Below, piece by piece: positions 58,455 through 64,000 of a DNA stretch of 64,000 nt. The DNA is taken from contig JAGVVL010000025.1 in NCBI GenBank assembly GCA_018287875.1, positions 1,116,001 through 1,180,000 of the forward strand. The letters are read 5' to 3'. This DNA is from Nigrospora sphaerica (Eukaryota; Ascomycota; Sordariomycetes; Amphisphaeriales; Apiosporaceae). The position numbers and the translations under genes are program-made. Each line of letters opens with the position of its first letter. Position 1 is the stretch's first letter. The notes beneath the pieces are model-generated. The model saw nothing but the letters and a program-made list of their open reading frames with translations, was not told the DNA's origin and made no database searches.

Positions 58455-59366
58455 TCACTTGGACGTCTCCGACACAACCCGGTTTACGACCGCATCTAGG
58501 TCCTCGTTTTCGAAACCCAGAGCCTCCATGGCAAAACCGGGTCTCTTCTCCCAGTCACCATCTATGGCACCCAGCGCAAAGACGAGATTGCTGATGGCGT
58601 CTTTGTCCCCGGCGTCGGCCTTGGCCTTGTTGTCCTTGATGAAGTCATCCGACTTGAGCCAGTTCACTTTCCACTTTTCCCCCGTAGCCTTCTCCAGAGC
58701 GGCCAGGACGTCGAGCTGCGAGACGCAGAAGCTTTGGAGGAACAGCACCTTGTTGCGTCCAATAGACTCGTCCTGGAGAACGCGGACGACGGCATCGCTC
58801 AGGCGTGCCAGGGTCGATGTTGAGCTGCGGTAAGTCCCGTCATCCAGAATGTCGGCGGTGCGCGTTGCGAGGTCGAAGTGCAAAAAGTTCTCCTTCAGGC
58901 CCCAGTCGAAGAAGTGGCCGCCCACCAGACTGGTCCAGGTGAAGGCCGGGTCCTGGGCGGCGTGCTCCTCGAGTCGCTCCTGCACGCGGGTCTTGTTCTT
59001 GAACAGAGGCACCAGCTCCTGGGCCTGCTTCGTGCTCGCATCACAACTACCATAGTCGGCGGGGATGAAACGCTTGACCCCAGCAGCAGCTGCAGCATCA
59101 GCTAGGTGCAAGTGCTGCGATGTGTCGCTGAGGGGGAAGCAGGCGATGGCGGCATCCTGCCCCTGCAAGGCGGCCTTGAGGCTCTCGAATCCCAGATCGT
59201 CGTCGACCTTGACGATACGCACCGACGGGTCTGCAGTCGGGGCCGACTTGGAGGAGGTGCGCTGTAGGACGGTGACGCGGAACGACCCCGATGACACAAG
59301 CGCATCGAGGATCGGGCCGCCAAGGTTGCCACTGGCACCGACGAGGGCAACGTTCTTGATTGCCAT
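58455..59366 (-). CDS. NmrA-like / isoflavone-reductase-like NAD(P)-binding protein
   Basis: Single exon of 303 residues on the minus strand from the ATG at 59366. Another in-frame ATG at 59456 would add 30 residues. I chose the inner one because the Rossmann strand then starts at once (MAIKNVALVGASGNLGG), as in the family. The glycine motif G10xxG13xxG16 binds NAD(P). The next strand ends in VTVLQRTSSKS, which fits NADP specificity through the Arg. FIPADYGSCDASTK is the family's FxPSxFG-like motif. The active-site Lys of plant isoflavone reductases is not obvious. Fungal relatives act as redox-sensing regulators (NmrA) or as small-molecule reductases, and the sequence here does not decide which. 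Probably cytosolic. Confidence 0.9.
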   Translation of the reverse strand: MAIKNVALVGASGNLGGPILDALVSSGSFRVTVLQRTSSKSAPTADPSVRIVKVDDDLGFESLKAALQGQDAAIACFPLSDTSQHLHLADAAAAAGVKRFIPADYGSCDASTKQAQELVPLFKNKTRVQERLEEHAAQDPAFTWTSLVGGHFFDWGLKENFLHFDLATRTADILDDGTYRSSTSTLARLSDAVVRVLQDESIGRNKVLFLQSFCVSQLDVLAALEKATGEKWKVNWLKSDDFIKDNKAKADAGDKDAISNLVFALGAIDGDWEKRPGFAMEALGFENEDLDAVVNRVVSETSK

Positions 59367-60186
59367 GACCGTGACTGTGAGGCTCTTTGCCGTGTTGACG
59401 GAAATGCTCCACGTGTTTAATACTTTGTGATGGGGTAGAAACCATGGCCAGATCATTGGGGGTGGAGAAGAGGGGGATCGTGAGCGTGGGCGTCGTTCCA
59501 GATTGGGAGCGGGTAAGCGCTTCGTGTTGTGGGGGCCCCGTCAACTGTAAACCTACATCATGTACGGAGTATACAAGGTACATAGCCAGCTACAAGGAGG
59601 CGATGGTCGGATGGAAGATCAACAGGCATTAATCATTCCACCCGTGCGAAGCCCCAGCGAGATGTCATCCAAAGAGGCCATCATGTCCATCAGCGGCTGA
59701 CATTGCGCTTGCATGATGTGGTGGTACCTCTGAGTGGACCACCAGACCGAAAGCAGTGCCAATTGCCTACCTAAGTACATGGGCTAAAGTATGTATGCAC
59801 TTTATGTACAGACTTATAGTTGGGTAAGGTGTAAATAGCAGCTATGGATGGGAGAAGGGATGGGTCCAAGTAAATTTGGAACACGGTCGTCGAGGCCTTA
59901 CAGGAGACAGAAGACTGATGACTGATGAACAGCTTGACTTTGTTTGTGTCCGAATGGATGCCTTGCCCCACCAGACTGTCATGTGAATTGGTGTTGGATG
60001 CGACGCGTTGTTGGCCCCCGCCGTCGCAGCTGATGTATCTGCATCACACGCGCCACACGCGTTCAGCGGGCGGTCGGTCCTCTTCCAACAGCAGCCCCGA
60101 CAACAGCACTCATATCGCCCAACAAGACCACTGTGCACACGACTGCCCGCCTCAATCATGCGATCTAGACCTTCGTCATTGCGAGA
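59367..60186. other. Divergent promoter region 59.4-60.2 kb
   Basis: Head-to-head spacer of 820 nt between the NmrA-like gene (minus) and the large charged protein gene (plus). It should carry both promoters. No clear coding frame and no distinct repeats. Confidence 0.5.
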
Positions 60187-63100
60187 ATGGCGCCAATTCA
60201 GCAAAAATTCACCGTGATCCCCGATCTCCCGCCTAGCCGCTGCAATGGCAGTGACATCCCCCCCGGTCCCCCGTCCAGACCGCCCATGACCTCGAAGCAG
60301 GCCAAGAAGCTGTACAAAGCCGCCAACAAGGGCCCCAAACTGTCAAAGGCCGAGCAGCGTCGCCAGGAACTGTTCGAGCAGGATCGCATACGGAAGGAGT
60401 TCGAGAAGGAAAAGAACCAGGCTCGCGCAAAGGCTTCGAGGGACAAGAGGAGGGAGAAGGAGGAGAAGGAGAAGGCTGCGAAAAGGAAGAAGGGCCTTCC
60501 GCTTGTCGGAGTCCACCCATCCCAGGACACACTGGCCCGTTTCATCCGTCCCCAGCCGAAGCTGGAGCCGAAGCCCAAAGACGAGCCCGCACCTCCATGG
60601 GTGCCCCGGCAAGACGACGACAGCGACTTCACCTTGCTGGCAGAAAGCGACGCCGAGCCGCCATCAAAGCGCCGGAAAACAACCTTTCCCGAGCCAGGGC
60701 CGGAAGCACAAGGAAAACGAGAGCCCGGCTTCGTCAGTTCCTCCAGACCGGCCAACCGACAGGTTACCAACGGTCCTGCTCCCCACCTGCCCAGGGAAAA
60801 CAAGATTGGGCGACCATCGAAGCGACAGGAATCAAGCAGTCCACCCCGCAAGGAGGAAGCACAGCGGACAAAGGACCAAAGCCTAGCTCGCTACCCTGCC
60901 TCAGCCGAACAACAGAGCTCAAGTACTCCTGCCCAGCAAGAGCAAGTACCGAGGAGACTGGAACCAACGAGGGCTAATCCCTCCCCACCGAAAAGCCCCG
61001 AGCAGCATGCTGCGTTACCGCAGCCGACCAGCCAGGGTCAGGGCAAGATAGGCGAGCCCACGGATTATGATGCCGATGCTGCCGAGATTCTGGACATCCT
61101 TGCGCAGCAGATCGCCGACGAAAGTTTCTCGACCGATGACTTCCTACTTACAGACGGTTCGGGCATACAGTCCAGGTCCGAGGCTCCTGTCTCTGAACCA
61201 ACCATTCCACCACGGGCGAAGTCTCCGCGATCTGGGCACATCCAATCCAACAGCGCCAACGAGTCTCCAAGACCAGGTAGCCATAATACTCACGCTCAGA
61301 CCGGAACAACGCCTCGGCAGACATTGCGAAGCCAGGCGTCTAGCGAGAAGAGTATGTTGGACAAAAATCAGGCCCTGACCAAAAAACCCATCGGTGGGGA
61401 GGTGCTGGCCCGAACTGGCGCAGGGGTGCAACCCGACACTGCGAGCAGGGCGAGTTTTCGGGATCGCCCGGTGCCTAAACCTCTGGACGACCAATCAAAA
61501 CCACCACAGGCTGTAGAGAACCTCTCTCACTCGGTGGCAAATCCATCGGAGCTCGCACGGTCATCACCACGGGCATCCGTTTCCTCGAAACCAAATTCAC
61601 GATCACCACTCCGCGAAGTCAGCGCGAATCACGTCCCACAGATACTAACTGGGAGTGAAAGAGGGTTTGCAATCAAGGAACCCTCAGAACATACCGAACC
61701 CGTTTCGAAGACGGTCCAGCCCGTCTTTCGGAAGCCAGACCTGCCATGGTCTGCGTCAAAAACTTCTCGCGAGCCCCAAACACCAGGTATGGGCCCTCCG
61801 CCGGGGCCGCCCCGATTCAAGACGCCTACGTACCAAACCCCAGGCTTGTCAGGGAGCAGGCCCAAATTTCTATCGAAGGCTCCAACCCCTTCTGAGAACC
61901 GATCTCATACGACCAAATCGCCGGGGAATAGTTCGCACACCATGGAGACGCCTGCTCCCAGCAGCACTCAGCTATTCCTCAGCGGCCTCGAAGACTTCTT
62001 CCCCAGCCCATCACAGGAAATCAAAGAGATCTTCGACGACGCAAGTTGTACGCACCGACTGGGCCCAGCGAAGAAGAAGACGCAGCCGGCACCATCCCAT
62101 GCTATGCCACCGCCAAAGACTAACATCTCACGGACATCTCCGGTGACATCTCGTAAGCTCGGGAGGAAGCCAACGCAGAGGAACTCACTTCGTATTGCCC
62201 AATCGCCAGTTATCGCCGCAGTACCAGCGTGTGCCCCTGCCGCCCCAAAGATTACGGCCAATCAGTCAAACCAAGATGATTGGTTTCCACCCTTCTCGAC
62301 CCAGGATTTCTTTTTCTCATCCCAAGACATTCGAGAAGTTGAGAAGGATACGTCATCGGCAATCAACTCTCAGCTGGTCCCCGCCAAAGCAGTCGTGAAG
62401 CCCAGCCAGACGGCATCCTCCTCCTTCGGAGACAGCATCTCTCAGCCTCCAGCACTCCCAGTTGACCACGAACAATCTCTGACAATGGGGGGTTTAACGC
62501 GACTAACGTTTCACAAACCGGAGACCATGGTCTTGGTGGCACCAGATTGTCGCGACTCGCAGGACCCGTGGCTTAACCTGAGCTCGCAGCAATCCAAGAG
62601 CAGCTTGCCAGAGACACCAACCGCAGCCCGCTGTGGTTCGAAAGTGAATTCATTCAATAGTACTTTCCAGCCTCGTACAGCCCAACAGCTGGGCCACATG
62701 GCCCCGGGAAGTGGCTACACTCCTTCAAAACCCCATGTTGACGGCAATGCTTCGAGCGGGAGGGTGGATAAGGATGGTTCTCCTGCGCCCAATCAGCCGA
62801 GCCTTTCCTCGTCCCGTCCACCTCGTCCGCAGAAAAGTCCCGAGGCACCACGCCCTTCCCCGAAACCCTTTTTCACCTCGAGTGGTACTAAGGAGTTGAC
62901 ACTCTTGGCCATTGAGAAAAGCAAGAGGACAGCTCGGGAGGACGAGTTTGCGCGTCGAAGACAGGAAGAGGATGAAACTGCACGACAACGGTTCGCGCAA
63001 CGAAGACGAGAAATGGAAGAAGCAAAACGCGAAGAGGAGATGCGGCTTATGAAAGAGGAAGAAACCAGGCTTGCAAGAGAGGAAGCATCTCGTCTTGTGT

Positions 63101-63528
63101 TGTTGGAACGGCAAAACCAGCAGGAACATGTCACAAGGCCTTCTCCTCGGGGTCTACCAACAGGGGACAATCAGGAGGGCTCGGAACTGGAAGACGACGA
63201 GCTGGATCAACTGCTATTGGAAAGTGTCCTGAATGGCGGGTCGATGCCTGGTGGTCCCGCTCAGAACAAGTCATCACCACCCAGCATTTTTAGCAGCCGG
63301 AAACCGAGAGGAAATGCTGGAGCGCTTCGGAGTCGGTCCGAGGGCTCTTTTGAAAAGATGATGGCCCTCGCCCACAAGAAGGTGAGCCGTCGCAGCGAAG
63401 ACCAAGCCACTCGCAGCGCAGCACCCGTGGAGTCTGCTACGAGACACCAGGCACCCCTCCCGGCCTCACAGGAAACCGATTATGGAGATGCCGAGTGGGA
63501 CGAATGCGACCTGGACGACTTTCTCTAG
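60187..63528 (+). CDS. Large charged, mostly disordered protein, unknown function
   Basis: Single-exon frame of 1113 residues. I do not recognise the family. Order of parts: a Lys/Glu-rich helical stretch (about 38-105, with KKLYKAANKGPKLSKAEQRR), a short conserved-looking block LPLVGVHPSQDTLARFI (to residue 120), a long Ser/Pro/Gln-rich disordered region, and two similar short hydrophobic motifs. The first is QLFLSGLEDFFPSPSQEI from 595, the second WFPPFSTQDFFFSSQDI from about 699. After them come a second charged coiled coil (about 902-980, RRRQEEDETARQRF and on) and a very acidic C-terminus ending in DYGDAEWDECDLDDFL. QDTLARFI at 113-120 fits a relaxed PCNA-interaction (PIP) pattern. The lysine-rich parts suggest a nuclear protein. 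A role in replication or repair would fit but is only inference. The gene shares its promoter region with the NmrA-like gene. Confidence 0.8.
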   Translation: MAPIQQKFTVIPDLPPSRCNGSDIPPGPPSRPPMTSKQAKKLYKAANKGPKLSKAEQRRQELFEQDRIRKEFEKEKNQARAKASRDKRREKEEKEKAAKRKKGLPLVGVHPSQDTLARFIRPQPKLEPKPKDEPAPPWVPRQDDDSDFTLLAESDAEPPSKRRKTTFPEPGPEAQGKREPGFVSSSRPANRQVTNGPAPHLPRENKIGRPSKRQESSSPPRKEEAQRTKDQSLARYPASAEQQSSSTPAQQEQVPRRLEPTRANPSPPKSPEQHAALPQPTSQGQGKIGEPTDYDADAAEILDILAQQIADESFSTDDFLLTDGSGIQSRSEAPVSEPTIPPRAKSPRSGHIQSNSANESPRPGSHNTHAQTGTTPRQTLRSQASSEKSMLDKNQALTKKPIGGEVLARTGAGVQPDTASRASFRDRPVPKPLDDQSKPPQAVENLSHSVANPSELARSSPRASVSSKPNSRSPLREVSANHVPQILTGSERGFAIKEPSEHTEPVSKTVQPVFRKPDLPWSASKTSREPQTPGMGPPPGPPRFKTPTYQTPGLSGSRPKFLSKAPTPSENRSHTTKSPGNSSHTMETPAPSSTQLFLSGLEDFFPSPSQEIKEIFDDASCTHRLGPAKKKTQPAPSHAMPPPKTNISRTSPVTSRKLGRKPTQRNSLRIAQSPVIAAVPACAPAAPKITANQSNQDDWFPPFSTQDFFFSSQDIREVEKDTSSAINSQLVPAKAVVKPSQTASSSFGDSISQPPALPVDHEQSLTMGGLTRLTFHKPETMVLVAPDCRDSQDPWLNLSSQQSKSSLPETPTAARCGSKVNSFNSTFQPRTAQQLGHMAPGSGYTPSKPHVDGNASSGRVDKDGSPAPNQPSLSSSRPPRPQKSPEAPRPSPKPFFTSSGTKELTLLAIEKSKRTAREDEFARRRQEEDETARQRFAQRRREMEEAKREEEMRLMKEEETRLAREEASRLVLLERQNQQEHVTRPSPRGLPTGDNQEGSELEDDELDQLLLESVLNGGSMPGGPAQNKSSPPSIFSSRKPRGNAGALRSRSEGSFEKMMALAHKKVSRRSEDQATRSAAPVESATRHQAPLPASQETDYGDAEWDECDLDDFL

Positions 63529-64000
63529 GACACTGGTGCATGTACATACGGCCGTCGGGGCCGTAGCTTGCGTTGGTATGTAGCATACTTAGATGATCAA
63601 TCAATATTTACGGATAAAACACGCCTTACGGAGACTCCTGCTTGTTCTTCTGCCTTATGTCAGACGGCATCTATACGCGGAATGAACTCCAGCAGTGGCT
63701 GTTCTGCCGGGCGACGTCTCATCCGAGCTGATGGTTTGAAACCAACACATGACGCCATCCATCCGCTCGAGCCGGGCTGGACCTGCAAGTCCTGCAGGTG
63801 TCCGCCTTCCTTGGCAGCTTGGTTGGGTTGCGAAGCAGTTCTACGAGGGCCATGGCCCATTCTTGCGGAACTGCCGTGGAGGCCCAACAGGAGCCCCATC
63901 GGTCGGGTATGTCTTCCGATTGAGCTCCCCGGTAAACTAGTGATGATCGTCCAAGGAGCCGGGCAGAACCGCCAAAGGGAGCCAACCCATGAGACCACGT
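63529..64000. other. Right flank, no supported gene
   Basis: 3' flank of the large charged protein, then sequence to the window edge. Minus-strand frames reaching 63998 could be the end of a gene that continues beyond the window. Neither frame has recognisable features, so none is called. Confidence 0.35.

Noticed and set aside
1..64000. CRISPR arrays, prophage or bacterial operons
   Set aside because: The window is eukaryotic (spliceosomal introns, HET genes, mitochondrial ribosomal protein) and shows no regularly spaced repeats of CRISPR type.

Overview
This 64-kb window is nuclear DNA of a filamentous ascomycete, most likely a Sordariomycete of the Sordariales/Chaetomiaceae type (inference). 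The signs are short spliceosomal introns (about 65-220 nt, GTAAGT/GTATGT/GTACGT donors, CTAAC/CTGAC branch sites), GC-rich exons with C/G third positions, three HET-domain genes and several enzyme families typical of these fungi. No bacterial operon structure, CRISPR array or rRNA gene was seen.

Layout. At 0.9-7.4 kb two HET-domain genes lie in tandem, followed by a gene of unknown function carrying five 48-bp in-frame repeats. At 8.5-12.3 kb are two redox enzymes: a quinone-oxidoreductase-like zinc-free MDR protein and a nitronate monooxygenase. At 13.9-16.6 kb are mitochondrial ribosomal protein uL15m and a small cysteine-rich single-pass membrane protein. From 16.65 to 33.28 kb is a 16.6-kb stretch in which I find only one tRNA-Asp(GTC). 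It is not AT-rich, so it is not an obvious RIP-mutated transposon graveyard or centromere. At 33.3-37.1 kb is a large RING + PH-like + vWA protein. At 38.3-40.6 kb is a third HET gene, convergent with a 2-oxoglutarate/Fe(II) oxygenase on the minus strand (41.4-42.6 kb). Between 42.6 and 47.7 kb the DNA is gene-poor, with one disrupted minus-strand ORF and a tRNA-like B-box. At 47.8-49.4 kb is a tannase/feruloyl-esterase-family enzyme. From 49.4 to 54.4 kb there is again almost nothing but possible broken coding fragments. The right arm has a five-exon Na+/H+ antiporter (minus), an NmrA-like reductase (minus) and a 1113-residue disordered, charged protein of unknown function (plus).

How the genes fit together. 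The HET genes and the adjacent repeat gene look like allorecognition (heterokaryon incompatibility) material. The oxidoreductases, oxygenase and esterase do not form a recognisable biosynthetic cluster, because no backbone enzyme, transporter or cluster regulator is present. The remaining genes (uL15m, the RING-vWA protein, the antiporter and the large charged protein) are ordinary euchromatic genes. Exon boundaries were worked out by hand from splice signals and reading frame. Start codons of the three HET genes and of the repeat gene are the least certain.
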